Below, in pieces: positions 56,509 through 64,000 of a stretch of DNA of 64,000 nucleotides (positions within the stretch are counted from its first letter, which is position 1; each line of letters opens with the position of its first letter). The translations under genes and the position numbers were made by a program. Below the pieces are notes generated by a model that made no database searches, had not been told where the DNA came from, and saw nothing but the letters and a program-made list of their open reading frames with translations. Source of the DNA: Geodermatophilus sp. DSM 44513 (GTDB lineage: Bacteria > Actinomycetota > Actinomycetes > Mycobacteriales > Geodermatophilaceae); the NCBI RefSeq assembly GCF_032460525.1, contig NZ_CP135963.1, positions 868,001 through 932,000 of the forward strand, in the 5' to 3' direction.

Positions 56509-57411
56509 ATGACCACCACCGAACCGGCGCCGTCCCCCGGCGGTACGGCGACCGAGGAGCTCCCGGCGGTCCGCGTCCGAGGGCTCGTCAAGCGATACGG
56601 CGGGCGGGCCGTCGTCGACGGCGTGGACCTCGAGGTCCGCCGCGGCGAGGTCTTCGCCCTGCTCGGTCCCAACGGCGCGGGCAAGACGACCACCGTCGAG
56701 GTGCTGGCCGGCGTGCGCCGCCGCGACGCCGGTGAGGTGCAGGTGCTCGGCGTCGACCCGGCCGACGGCGACCGCGCCTGGCGGGACCGGGTCGGCGTCG
56801 TCGCCCAGACCACCGGCGCGGGCAACGCGCTGACCGTCCGGGAGACCGTCGACCACTTCGCGGCCTACCACGCGACCCCGGTCCCGAGCGGGGAGCTGCT
56901 GGACCTCGTGGGCATCGGCGCCACCGCCGGCACCCGCGTGGACCGGCTGTCCGGCGGGCAGCGCCGGCGGCTGGAGGTCGCCCTGGGTGTGCAGGGCCGC
57001 CCCGAGCTGCTGTTCCTCGACGAGCCGACGACCGGGCTGGACCCGGTCGCGCGACGGCAGTCCTGGGCGCTGGTGCAGTCGCTGCGCGCGGCCGGCACCA
57101 CCGTCGTGCTCACCACCCACTACCTCGACGAGGCCGCGCAGCTGGCCGACCGGGTGGGTGTCATCGCCGCCGGCCGGCTGGTGGAGGTCGCGCCGCCGGC
57201 CGAGCTGGGCGGCGAGCTGCGCCGGGAGGCGACGGTCTCCTGGACCGAGGACGGCGTCCGGCGCGAGGTGCGCACGCACACCCCCGCGGCGGTGCTGCGC
57301 GACCTGCTCGCGGCAGCGTCCGGCGAGCTGCCCGACCTGACCGTCACCCGTCCCGGCCTGGAGGACGTCTACCTCCGTCTGGTCGGCGTCCCCGAGGAGG
57401 CCGTGCGATGA
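56509..57411 (+). CDS. ABC transporter ATP-binding protein (DrrA-like)
   Basis: The 300-residue ATPase has Walker A GPNGAGKTTT (53-62), the Q-loop VVAQTTGAGNALTVRETVDHF, signature LSGGQRRRLEVALGVQGRPELLFLDEPTTGLDP with Walker B, the H-loop LTTHYLDEA, and a C-terminal regulatory domain ending VTRPGLEDVYLRLVG, as in drug and lipid exporters. ATG 56509 has GAGGGAGGGT upstream. Its stop overlaps the permease start (ATGA). Divergent from the YcaO operon; whether it exports that product is inference. Confidence 0.93.
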   Translation: MTTTEPAPSPGGTATEELPAVRVRGLVKRYGGRAVVDGVDLEVRRGEVFALLGPNGAGKTTTVEVLAGVRRRDAGEVQVLGVDPADGDRAWRDRVGVVAQTTGAGNALTVRETVDHFAAYHATPVPSGELLDLVGIGATAGTRVDRLSGGQRRRLEVALGVQGRPELLFLDEPTTGLDPVARRQSWALVQSLRAAGTTVVLTTHYLDEAAQLADRVGVIAAGRLVEVAPPAELGGELRREATVSWTEDGVRREVRTHTPAAVLRDLLAAASGELPDLTVTRPGLEDVYLRLVGVPEEAVR

Positions 57412-58229
57412 CCGCTCCCGTCCTGACCCGTCCGGCCCCGCCGTCGTGGGCCCGCGTCGCCCGGGCGCGGGTGGTCCTGGAGCTGCGGCTGTTCCTGCGC
57501 GAGCCGCAGCAGGTGGTGTTCTCCTTCGCCTACCCGGTGCTGATGATGGTCGTCTTCGGCTCGGTCTTCGGCGGCAACGAGGTCTCCCCGGGCGTCACCT
57601 TCAACCAGTACTTCCTGGCCGGCATCGCGGCGACCGGGATCATGCTGACCAGCTTCCAGGCGGTCGGCATGGGCATCGCCGAGGAGCGCGACCGGGGCGA
57701 CCTGGCGCGGCTGCAGGTGCTGGGCACCCCGCCGTCGTCCTACGTGGCCGGCAAGGCCGGTCAGGTGCTGCTGTCGACGGTGGCGCAACTGGCCGTGCTG
57801 CTCGCGGTGGCCGCGCTGGCCTACGACGTCCCGCTGCCCGACGAGCCCGGCCGGTGGCTGACCTTCGCCTGGGTGTCCCTCGGCGGCGCGCTGGCCGGCA
57901 CGGTGCTCGGCATCGCGGTGTCCTCGGGGATGGGCAGCGCCCGGGCGGCCGCGGCCGGCATCCCGGCGCTGGCGATCGTGCTGCAGTTCTTCTCCGGGGT
58001 CTTCTTCGTCTACACCGGGCTGCCGTCCTGGATGCAGCAGGTGGCGTCGGTCTTCCCGCTCAAGTGGATGACCCAGGGGATGCGCTCGGTGTTCCTGCCC
58101 GAGCAGGCCGCCGCCGCGGAGGTGGCCGGGGCGTGGGAGCACGGGCGGACCGCGCTGGTGCTGCTCGCCTGGGTGGTCGTGGGCACCGTGCTCGCCGCCC
58201 GTACCTTCCGCTGGCGGCGCAGCGCGTGA
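57408..58229 (+). CDS. ABC-2 type transporter permease
   Basis: The 273-residue permease has six hydrophobic segments (from VVFSFAYPVLMMVVFGSVFGG; FLAGIAATGIMLTSFQAVGMGIAEERDRGDLARLQVLGTPPSSYVAGKAGQVLL; AALAYDVPLPDE; GTVLGIAVSSGMG; AGIPALAIVLQFFSGVFFVYTGLPSWMQQVASVFPLKWMTQGMR; LVLLAWVVVGTVLAARTFRW), the ABC-2 pattern. It is coupled to the ATPase and to the histidine kinase (GTGA). Confidence 0.93.
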   Translation: MTAPVLTRPAPPSWARVARARVVLELRLFLREPQQVVFSFAYPVLMMVVFGSVFGGNEVSPGVTFNQYFLAGIAATGIMLTSFQAVGMGIAEERDRGDLARLQVLGTPPSSYVAGKAGQVLLSTVAQLAVLLAVAALAYDVPLPDEPGRWLTFAWVSLGGALAGTVLGIAVSSGMGSARAAAAGIPALAIVLQFFSGVFFVYTGLPSWMQQVASVFPLKWMTQGMRSVFLPEQAAAAEVAGAWEHGRTALVLLAWVVVGTVLAARTFRWRRSA

Positions 58230-59467
58230 GCGCCGGCGCCCGCCGGTTCCCCGCCGCCGTCCTGCCCGCCCGGGGTGGGGACGGCGGCGGTGCGCCGCTG
58301 TCCGGCCGCGACTGGCGGGCCACGGTGCTCGGCATGCACCTGGTGTCGGCCGCGGTGTGGGCGCTGGCCGTCGTGACCGCGCTGGTCGGCGACATCGACC
58401 CCGGCGGGCGCACGGTCGTGCTGGTGACCCTCGGCGTGCTGGCCGCCGGCTACGCCCTCGCCGGGGCGCCGGCCATCGCGGACGAGCACCCGGTGCGGGC
58501 GGTGGTCTACCTGGTCGTGCTGGTCTGCTGCTTCGCCGTCCTGGCCTGGCAGGCGCCCTCGCTGCTGTTCCTGCTGTTCCTCGCCTACCCCCAGGTGTGG
58601 TTCCTGGTGGAGTCCCCGCGCCCCGGCGTGGTCTGGACCGTCCTGCTGGCGGCGGCGAGCCTCGCCGCCCCGCTGGCCGCGGCCCGCGACGGCGGCGAGG
58701 CCCGGCAGGCCCTCCTGTCGGCCGGCGTCGGCATGGTGTTCAGCGTCGCGCTGGGCATCTGGGTGAGCCGCGTGCTGCACCAGAGCCGCCAGCGGGCCGA
58801 GCTGATCGAGCAGCTGGAGGCGACCCGCGCGGAGCTGGCCGCCGCCGAACGCGAGCGTGGGGTGCTCGCCGAGCGGGAGCGGCTGGCCCGCGAGGTGCAC
58901 GACACCCTGGCGCAGGGCTACACGAGCATCGTCGTCCTGGCGCAGACGGCCGCGGCACAGCTGCCCGACCACCCGGCCGCGGCCGGGGAGCGCCTGGCGC
59001 TGATCGAGGAGGTCGCGCGGGACAACCTGGCCGAGGCGCGCGCGGTGGTCGCGGCCTTCCAGCCGGTCGCGCTGGACGACGGCACGCTCGTGGAGGCCCT
59101 GGAGCAGCTGGCCGCCCGCTTCGCCCGGGAGACCGGCCTGCCGGTGCGGGTGGACACCGCAGCGCTCGGCGAGGGGCCGCCGCTGCGGCGGGACGAGGAG
59201 ATCGTGCTGCTGCGCGGCGCGCAGGAGGCGCTGACCAACGTGCGGCGGCACGCCGGCGCCACCGACGTGGTGGTGCGGCTGGCGCGGGGCGCCGGGCAGG
59301 TGTCGGTGCACGTGGTGGACGACGGCGTCGGCTTCGACGTGGTCGCGGCCCGGGGCGCCGGTCTGGACGGCCTGCGTGGCCGGGTGGAGCAGGCGGGGGG
59401 TGCGGTGGACGTGAGCTCGGCACCGGGGGAGGGGACGTCGGTGGTCGTGCGGGTGCCGGCGCCGTGA
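58226..59467 (+). CDS. Two-component sensor histidine kinase, HisKA_3/NarL type
   Basis: A 413-residue membrane kinase. About five hydrophobic segments fill residues 30-185, a coiled coil follows (190-218), then the HisKA_3 box EREARLAREVHDTLAQG-like sequence with His225, and a HATPase domain (EEIVLLRGAQEALTNVRRHAGATDVVVRL; VHVVDDGVGFDV; GLDGLRGRVEQAGGAVDVSSAPGEGTSVVVRVP). No large external sensor loop, so it may sense the membrane or the transporter. Coupled to both neighbours by GTGA overlaps. Confidence 0.93.
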   Translation: MSAGARRFPAAVLPARGGDGGGAPLSGRDWRATVLGMHLVSAAVWALAVVTALVGDIDPGGRTVVLVTLGVLAAGYALAGAPAIADEHPVRAVVYLVVLVCCFAVLAWQAPSLLFLLFLAYPQVWFLVESPRPGVVWTVLLAAASLAAPLAAARDGGEARQALLSAGVGMVFSVALGIWVSRVLHQSRQRAELIEQLEATRAELAAAERERGVLAERERLAREVHDTLAQGYTSIVVLAQTAAAQLPDHPAAAGERLALIEEVARDNLAEARAVVAAFQPVALDDGTLVEALEQLAARFARETGLPVRVDTAALGEGPPLRRDEEIVLLRGAQEALTNVRRHAGATDVVVRLARGAGQVSVHVVDDGVGFDVVAARGAGLDGLRGRVEQAGGAVDVSSAPGEGTSVVVRVPAP

Positions 59468-60099
59468 CGATCAGGGTGCTGGTCGTCGACGACCACCCGG
59501 TGGTGCGCGGCGGGCTGGTCGGGTGGCTGGATGCCCAGGAGGACCTGACGGTGGTCGGGGAGGCCGCCGACGGCCAGGAGGCGCTGGCGCTGGTCGCGTC
59601 GGCCGGTCCCGACGTCGTCCTCATGGACCTGCGCATGCCGCGGGTGGACGGCGTGACCGCGACGGAGCGCATCGCCGCGGCGCACCCGGCCGTCCGGGTG
59701 CTGGTGCTGACCACCTACGACACCGACGCCGACATCGTGCGGGCCGTCGCGGCCGGGGCGACCGGCTACCTGCTCAAGGACGCGCCGCTGCCGCAGCTGG
59801 CCGACGCCGTCCGCGCCGCTGCCCGGGGCGAGACGGTGCTCGCCCCACCGGTGGCCGCCCGGCTGGTGTCGCACCTGCGGGCACCGGCCGCCGAGGCCCC
59901 CAGCCCCCGCGAGCTGCAGGTGCTCGCCGGGGTGGCGCGCGGGCTGACCAACGCCGAGATCGGCCGGGAGCTGTTCATCGGCGAGGCCACGGTGAAGACC
60001 CACCTGCTGCGGGTGTTCGGCAAGCTCGGCGTGGACGACCGGACCCGCGCGGTGATGGTCGCCGTCGAGCGCGGCCTGCTGCCCCCGCCCGGCGGGTGA
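59464..60099 (+). CDS. NarL/LuxR-family response regulator
   Basis: The 211-residue regulator has a receiver domain (VRVLVVDDHPVVRGGL-like start; phosphoacceptor Asp55 in VVLMDLRMPRVDG; LTTYDTDADIVRAVAAGATGYLLKDA) and a LuxR-type HTH (SPRELQVLAGVARGLTNAEIGRELFIGEATVKTHLLRVFGKLGVDDRTRAVMVA). It is the partner of the kinase at 58226, and all four genes from 56509 form one operon, so it probably controls the transporter. Confidence 0.95.
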   Translation: MTIRVLVVDDHPVVRGGLVGWLDAQEDLTVVGEAADGQEALALVASAGPDVVLMDLRMPRVDGVTATERIAAAHPAVRVLVLTTYDTDADIVRAVAAGATGYLLKDAPLPQLADAVRAAARGETVLAPPVAARLVSHLRAPAAEAPSPRELQVLAGVARGLTNAEIGRELFIGEATVKTHLLRVFGKLGVDDRTRAVMVAVERGLLPPPGG

Positions 60100-60122
60100 C
60101 CGTGTCGGCGTCCGGTACTCCG

Positions 60123-60194
60123 CACTCCCGCGCGGCTGCCGCCGCTCGTGCGCCGGTGCACGCCCGCGGGGGTGGGGGGAACGGCGCGGGAGTG
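60123..60194. terminator. Possible bidirectional terminator between response regulator and monooxygenase
   Basis: An 11-bp stem CACTCCCGCGC (60123-60133) with GCGCGGGAGTG (60184-60194) closing a 50-base GC-rich loop, between convergent gene ends. Confidence 0.5.
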
Positions 60195-60198
60195 GCGG

Positions 60199-61725
60199 TC
60201 AGGCGGTGGGGACGGTGGCGCGCCGGGTGGTGCGCAGCGCGTAGGCGCCGGCGTCGAACCGGCGGGTCTGCCGGCGGAACGTCGTGGTGTGCGTCGGCCA
60301 CAGGGTGAAGTTGCGGCCCTGGGCGTCGCGGTACCAGGAGCGGCACCCGCCGGCGTTCCACACGGTGTCGGCCAGGGCGGCCTGCACGCGCGCGTCGTAG
60401 GCGTCCTGGGCGGCGCGGTGCACCTCGACCGCGTGCGCCCCCGCCGCCGCCATCGCCGCCAGGGCCGCGAGGACGTAGCGGATCTGCGCCTCGATCATGA
60501 CCACGACCGAGGTGTGGCCGAGCACCGTGTTCGGGCCGAGCAGCAGGAACAGGTTGGGGAAGCCGGCCACGGTGGTGCCGCGGTAGGCGCGGGTGCCGCC
60601 GGACGCCCACTCCTCGGCCAGCGTGCGCCCCTCCCGGCCGACCAGCCGGGCGGCCAGCGGGAGGTCCATGACCCGGAAGCCGGTGCCGTAGACGATGGCG
60701 TCGACCTCGTGCTCCCCGCCGTCGGCGTCGACGACCGAGTGCGCGCGGACCTCGACGACCGGCGCGGCGACCACCTCCACGTTGGGCCGGGTCAGCGCGG
60801 GCAGGTAGTCGTCGCTCACGACCACCCGCTTGCAGCCGATGGCGTGCCGGGGGGTGAGCCGGGCGCGCAGGTCGGGGTCGGGCACCTGGGCGGCGAGCTG
60901 CCGCAGCGACTGCCGCTCGAAGAACCGGCGCACCAGCCCGCCGCCGACGAGCGCCCGCAGCCGGGCCTCCCGGCTCCAGTACTGGCGGGCGCGGGCCAGC
61001 CGCTGCACGGCGGGCAGCCGGCGGTAGCGGCGCCGCTCCCGGTCGGTGTAGGGCCGGTCGCCCCGCGCGATCACCCACGGCGGGGTGCGCTGGAAGACGA
61101 CCACCCGGGCCGCCGTCCGCTGCAGCTCGGGGACGAACTGGGCGGCCGAGGCGCCGGTGCCGACGACGGCGACCCGCAGCCCGGCGAGGTCGACCGAGTG
61201 GTCCCAGCGGGCGGAGTGGAACGAGGGGCCGCGGAAGTCACCGGTGCCCGGGACCTGCGGCAGCTGCGGCTCGACCAGGCCGCCGCAGCCGCTGACCAGC
61301 ACCTCGGCGGTGAGCGGACCGCGGCCGGTCTCCAGGCGCCACAGCAGCGCGTCGTCGTCCCACCGCCCGGCGAGCACGTCGGTGTCGCAGTACAGGTGCG
61401 GCAGGACGCCGGAGTCGGCCGCGACCCGCTCCAGGTAGGCGCGGATCTCCGGCTGCCGGGCGTAGACGTGCGACCAGTCGGGGTTCGGCGCGGAGGAGAA
61501 CGAGTAGAGGTGGCTGGGGACGTCGCAGGCCGCGCCCGGGTAGGTGTTGTCCCGCCAGGTGCCCCCGAGGCTGCCGGCCCGCTCGAGGACGACGACGTCG
61601 TCGATCCCCGCCCGCAGCAGCGCGGCCGCGGTGCCGATGCCGGAGAAACCGCTGCCGACGACGGCCACGCGGACGTGTGCCGGCAGCGGGCCGGTGGCGG
61701 TGGCGTGCCGGGCGGGCGGGGTCAC
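60199..61725 (-). CDS. Flavin-containing monooxygenase, Baeyer-Villiger type
   Basis: The 508-residue enzyme has the FAD motif GSGFSGIG (24-31), the NADP motif VVGTGASAAQ, the Baeyer-Villiger fingerprint FRGPSFHSARWDH (FxGxxxHxxxW), GTWRDNTYPGAACDVPSHLYSFSS and ATG-like VYGTGFRV. These oxidise ketones or heteroatoms with O2 and NADPH. The natural substrate is unknown. I start at GTG 61725 with GGAGG five bases upstream. It lies alone between the transporter operon and divergent ychF. Confidence 0.9.
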   Translation of the reverse strand: MTPPARHATATGPLPAHVRVAVVGSGFSGIGTAAALLRAGIDDVVVLERAGSLGGTWRDNTYPGAACDVPSHLYSFSSAPNPDWSHVYARQPEIRAYLERVAADSGVLPHLYCDTDVLAGRWDDDALLWRLETGRGPLTAEVLVSGCGGLVEPQLPQVPGTGDFRGPSFHSARWDHSVDLAGLRVAVVGTGASAAQFVPELQRTAARVVVFQRTPPWVIARGDRPYTDRERRRYRRLPAVQRLARARQYWSREARLRALVGGGLVRRFFERQSLRQLAAQVPDPDLRARLTPRHAIGCKRVVVSDDYLPALTRPNVEVVAAPVVEVRAHSVVDADGGEHEVDAIVYGTGFRVMDLPLAARLVGREGRTLAEEWASGGTRAYRGTTVAGFPNLFLLLGPNTVLGHTSVVVMIEAQIRYVLAALAAMAAAGAHAVEVHRAAQDAYDARVQAALADTVWNAGGCRSWYRDAQGRNFTLWPTHTTTFRRQTRRFDAGAYALRTTRRATVPTA

Positions 61726-61861
61726 CGGTCCTCCAGGGGTCGGTCGGGCGACGGGTGGGTGCACGGACTCTCCATCGGCGGTCTGCGCAGCCGGGCGGAC
61801 GTCGTCCCCGGGCTCGACCGCCGGCAGGGGGCAGCGGGTCGCGCACGTAGGCTGGACCTCC

Positions 61862-62935
61862 GTGAGTCTCACCATCGGCATCGTCGGGCTGCCCAACGTC
61901 GGCAAGTCGACGCTGTTCAACGCGCTGACGAAGAACGACGTCCTGGCGGCGAACTACCCGTTCGCGACCATCGAGCCCAACGTCGGCGTGGTGGGCGTGC
62001 CCGACCCCCGCCTCGGCCGGCTCGCGGAGCTGTTCTCCTCGCAGAAGACGGTCCCGGCGACGGTGTCCTTCGTCGACATCGCCGGCATCGTGCGTGGCGC
62101 CAGCGAGGGGCAGGGGCTGGGCAACAAGTTCCTGGCCAACATCCGGGAGTCCGACGCGATCTGCCAGGTGATCCGGGTGTTCACCGACCCCGACGTGGTG
62201 CACGTCGAGGGCAAGGTCAGCCCCGGCGACGACATCTCCACGATCGACACCGAGCTGGTGCTCGCCGACCTGCAGACGCTGGAGAAGGCGATCCCGCGGC
62301 TGGAGAAGGAGGCGCGCAAGGACAAGGAGCGCGCCGCCCTGCTGGCCGCCGCGCAGGCCGCGCAGCAGGTGCTCGACGAGGGCCGCACCCTGTTCTCCGC
62401 CGGCGTCGACCCGGGGCCGCTGCGCGAGCTGACGCTGCTGACCACCAAGCCGTTCCTCTACGTGTTCAACGTCGACGCCGACGAGCTGGCCAACGAGGAC
62501 CTCATCGCCGAGCTGCGTGCGCTGGTCGCGCCGGCCGAGGCGATCCTGCTGGACGCCAAGACCGAGGCCGAGCTCGCCGAGCTGCCCGCCGAGGAGGCCG
62601 CCGAGCTGCTCGCCTCGATCGGGCAGGACGAGCCGGGCCTGGACCAGCTGGCGCAGGTCGGGTTCCGCACCCTGGGCCTGCAGACCTACCTGACCGCAGG
62701 CCCCAAGGAGGCCCGCGCCTGGACCATCCCGGTCGGCGCGACCGCTCCGCAGGCCGCCGGCGTCATCCACACCGACTTCCAGCGCGGCTTCATCAAGGCC
62801 GAGGTCGTCTCCTACGACCAGCTGGTGGAGGCCGGGTCGATGGCCGAGGCGAAGTCCCGTGGCTGGGTGCGCATCGAGGGCAAGGACTACGTGATGCAGG
62901 ATGGCGACGTCGTGGAGTTCCGCTTCAACGTCTAG
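61862..62935 (+). CDS. ychF: Redox-regulated ATPase YchF (Obg-related)
   Basis: A ribosome-associated P-loop ATPase. The 357-residue protein has the G1 motif GLPNVGKST (9-17), ANYPFATIEPNVGVV, G3 VDIAGIVRGASEGQGLGNKFL, the YchF-specific motif in place of NKxD (FNVDADEL), and the C-terminal TGS domain (GPKEARAWTIPVGATAPQAAGVIHTDFQRGFIKAEVV...YVMQDGDVVEFRFNV). GTG 61862. In M. tuberculosis it follows Rv1111c; here about 20 kb of other genes intervene. Confidence 0.97.
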   Translation: MSLTIGIVGLPNVGKSTLFNALTKNDVLAANYPFATIEPNVGVVGVPDPRLGRLAELFSSQKTVPATVSFVDIAGIVRGASEGQGLGNKFLANIRESDAICQVIRVFTDPDVVHVEGKVSPGDDISTIDTELVLADLQTLEKAIPRLEKEARKDKERAALLAAAQAAQQVLDEGRTLFSAGVDPGPLRELTLLTTKPFLYVFNVDADELANEDLIAELRALVAPAEAILLDAKTEAELAELPAEEAAELLASIGQDEPGLDQLAQVGFRTLGLQTYLTAGPKEARAWTIPVGATAPQAAGVIHTDFQRGFIKAEVVSYDQLVEAGSMAEAKSRGWVRIEGKDYVMQDGDVVEFRFNV

Positions 62936-62960
62936 CCCTGGCTGGGCATCCGTCCTGCTG

Positions 62961-63001
62961 ACAGGCCCACCGACCGCATTCGTGCTGCTCAGTGGGCCTG
63001 T
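62961..63001 (+). terminator. Terminator after ychF
   Basis: ACAGGCCCAC (62961-62970) pairs with GTGGGCCTGT (62992-63001), with a 21-base loop and a following T-run (TTTG), 26 bases after the ychF stop. Confidence 0.75.
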
Positions 63002-63107
63002 TTGCGTTGACAAGGTGGTAGGCGCGGATAGGTGCCCGCCTGTGCGTTGGTGCGCGCAGCTTGTGCGCAGTCCTGCGCGGGTTCAGTCGGCTTCGTAGCG
63101 TGCGGAC

Positions 63108-63788
63108 GTGATCCCCTACGACAAGCCAGTCAGAGTCCTGCGCGCCGGAGATGACGGGCAGTTGAGGCGGACGGACACCATGGCCCACGTCGGCAACAAG
63201 ATGCTGTTTTCGATCACCGCTGACGTGGAGGATGGGGACCTGGTCGAGTATGAACTGCCCAATGGCAATACGCGGACAATCCGGCTCATCAACGTCCGTC
63301 ATCACGAGGCGCCGAGCATCGCGCCCCGGGACGCGGACCACATCAGCGCCGAGTTCACCCCCGCCTCCCTACCGCAGCCGGTGGCCGCGCCAAGGTTCGA
63401 TCTTCCGGGACTGCATCCCAGGATCTCCGGTGCCGCTGGAAGCCTGTTCCAGAGCGGGCACTACCGGCAGGCGGTCTTCGACGCACTTCAGGCTGTGGAG
63501 CACCGGGTCCAGACTTTGACCGGACGGTCGGAGTCGGGCAGGGACCTCATGGGCAAGGTCTTCGGCAGCGCGAGTCCCCAACTGGATGTCACCAAGGCCG
63601 CCGGGCGCAACGCGGAAGACGAACGCGGGGGGTTCGCCCAGCTGTTCATGGGCGTGATGCTCGGTGTCCGTAACCCACGCGGGCACGGGTCGGCAGTGCA
63701 GGACAGCGCGGAGGAAGCGCTGGAGTACCTGGCGCTGGCCAGCCTGCTCATGCGACGACTGGACCTCGCCGAGTCACGCCTGCCGTAG
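63108..63788 (+). CDS. TIGR02391-family-like protein (HEPN-type C-terminal half)
   Basis: A 226-residue protein. Residues 1-95 are a strand-rich N-terminal domain (VGNKMLFSITADVEDGDLVEYELPNGNTRTIRLINVRHHEAP). Residues 105-220 match the TIGR02391/Ymh pattern (LHPRISGAAGSLFQSGHYRQAVFDALQAVEHRVQTLTG; DERGGFAQLFMGVMLGVRNPRGHG; EEALEYLALASLLMRRLDLAE), an HEPN-like helical fold often found in defence and mobile regions. Base composition is less GC-rich than all neighbours, suggesting transfer. GTG 63108. Role unknown. Confidence 0.75.
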   Translation: MIPYDKPVRVLRAGDDGQLRRTDTMAHVGNKMLFSITADVEDGDLVEYELPNGNTRTIRLINVRHHEAPSIAPRDADHISAEFTPASLPQPVAAPRFDLPGLHPRISGAAGSLFQSGHYRQAVFDALQAVEHRVQTLTGRSESGRDLMGKVFGSASPQLDVTKAAGRNAEDERGGFAQLFMGVMLGVRNPRGHGSAVQDSAEEALEYLALASLLMRRLDLAESRLP

Positions 63789-63816
63789 CGCACGCTTCCC
63801 CACCGCCGCTGTGCCT

Positions 63817-64000
63817 CTAGTACGCGTACACGTCTTCAGCGCCCATCAGGTCCAGCTTGACCCGAGTCGGCAGGTAGTCGTAGGACGCACGAAGCAGCGG
63901 GGCCACGTCTACGCCAACAGCTCGGCGCTCCATCAGATCGTGCAGCTCGGCCAGGTACTGGACGTCCCTTGCTGCGTAAGCCACCTGCGCGTTGGACAGC
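63817..64000 (-). CDS. 3'-5' exonuclease (RNase D/DnaQ-like), 3' end only
   Basis: The visible 61 C-terminal residues read LSNAQVAYAARDVQYLAELHDLMERRAVGVDVAPLLRASYDYLPTRVKLDLMGAEDVYAY. The YAARD segment is the Exo III motif (Tyr-x3-Asp) of DEDDy exonucleases, with the usual LS-x2-Q-x2-YAA-x-D-V-x-YL context. The rest of the gene lies past base 64000. Codon use is less GC-biased than in most of the window, similar to the neighbouring TIGR02391-like gene, so both may belong to a transferred segment. Confidence 0.75.
   Translation of the reverse strand, partial: LSNAQVAYAARDVQYLAELHDLMERRAVGVDVAPLLRASYDYLPTRVKLDLMGAEDVYAY

Noticed and set aside
54196..57279. A single frame of over 1000 codons spanning the HD-like gene, the synthase region and the ABC gene antisense
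   Set aside because: Only the last 299 residues look like protein; the rest lies antisense or out of frame to well-supported genes.

Overview
The window is very GC-rich, with heavy GTG start use, four-base GTGA/ATGA gene overlaps and mycobacteria-like housekeeping gene order. This points to an actinobacterium. The single-membrane flagellar set (no P- or L-ring genes), the WhiG/FliA-type sigma factor and the dispersed 57-59 nt repeat suggest a motile member of the Geodermatophilaceae (Blastococcus, Geodermatophilus, Modestobacter) or a relative; the family assignment is inference.

Region 1 (1-27.9 kb) is a flagellar island. Minus-strand operons run from flgB through fliF, G, H, I, J, a peptidoglycan hydrolase, fliK, flgD and flgE, then flbD-motA-motB-fliL and fliM-N-O-P, with fliP cut by the left edge. 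Upstream lie fliC, fliD, fliS and a fliT-like gene, each read leftward, and fliA. Divergent from fliA runs flgN-flgK-flgL-fliW-csrA, followed by an unknown gene, a second sigma-like gene and two more unknown genes. Shared promoter-like boxes (TCAA-N16-GCCGATRA type) lie before flbD, flgB, fliC, flgN, csrA and the last unknown pair. This suggests one FliA regulon, with CsrA/FliW acting on the fliC leader.

Region 2 (27.9-41.2 kb) is conserved core: a cell-wall peptidase, fumC, a DUF1707 protein, glpX, a DUF4245 protein, xseB/xseA, an Rv1109c-like acidic protein, ispH, a DUF6542 protein and rmuC. The order matches M. tuberculosis Rv1098c-Rv1112 except that ychF, normally next, lies about 20 kb further on at 61.9 kb.

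Region 3 (41.2-61.8 kb) is the accessory block in that gap. It holds alkylation repair (ada-alkA, ogt), a decayed vapBC pair, a secreted amidase and an XRE regulator. Next comes a ten-gene coupled operon (56.3 to 46.0 kb): inositol-phosphate-synthase-like, HD-like, methyltransferase, Gfo/Idh/MocA oxidoreductase, zinc-ribbon metallo-beta-lactamase-fold, YcaO, TIM-barrel isomerase/epimerase, GT4 glycosyltransferase, PIG-L deacetylase and SDR epimerase. No known pathway that I recognise has this set. The inositol, GT4 and PIG-L trio echoes mycothiol synthesis, and YcaO suggests ATP-driven backbone or carboxylate activation. It is the best candidate here for an undescribed small-molecule system. 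A divergent ABC exporter with its own two-component system, and a flavin monooxygenase, follow.

Region 4 (61.8-64 kb) holds ychF, a TIGR02391-like gene of lower GC, and the 3' end of a 3'-5' exonuclease cut by the right edge. No rRNA, tRNA, CRISPR array, transposase or integrase was seen.
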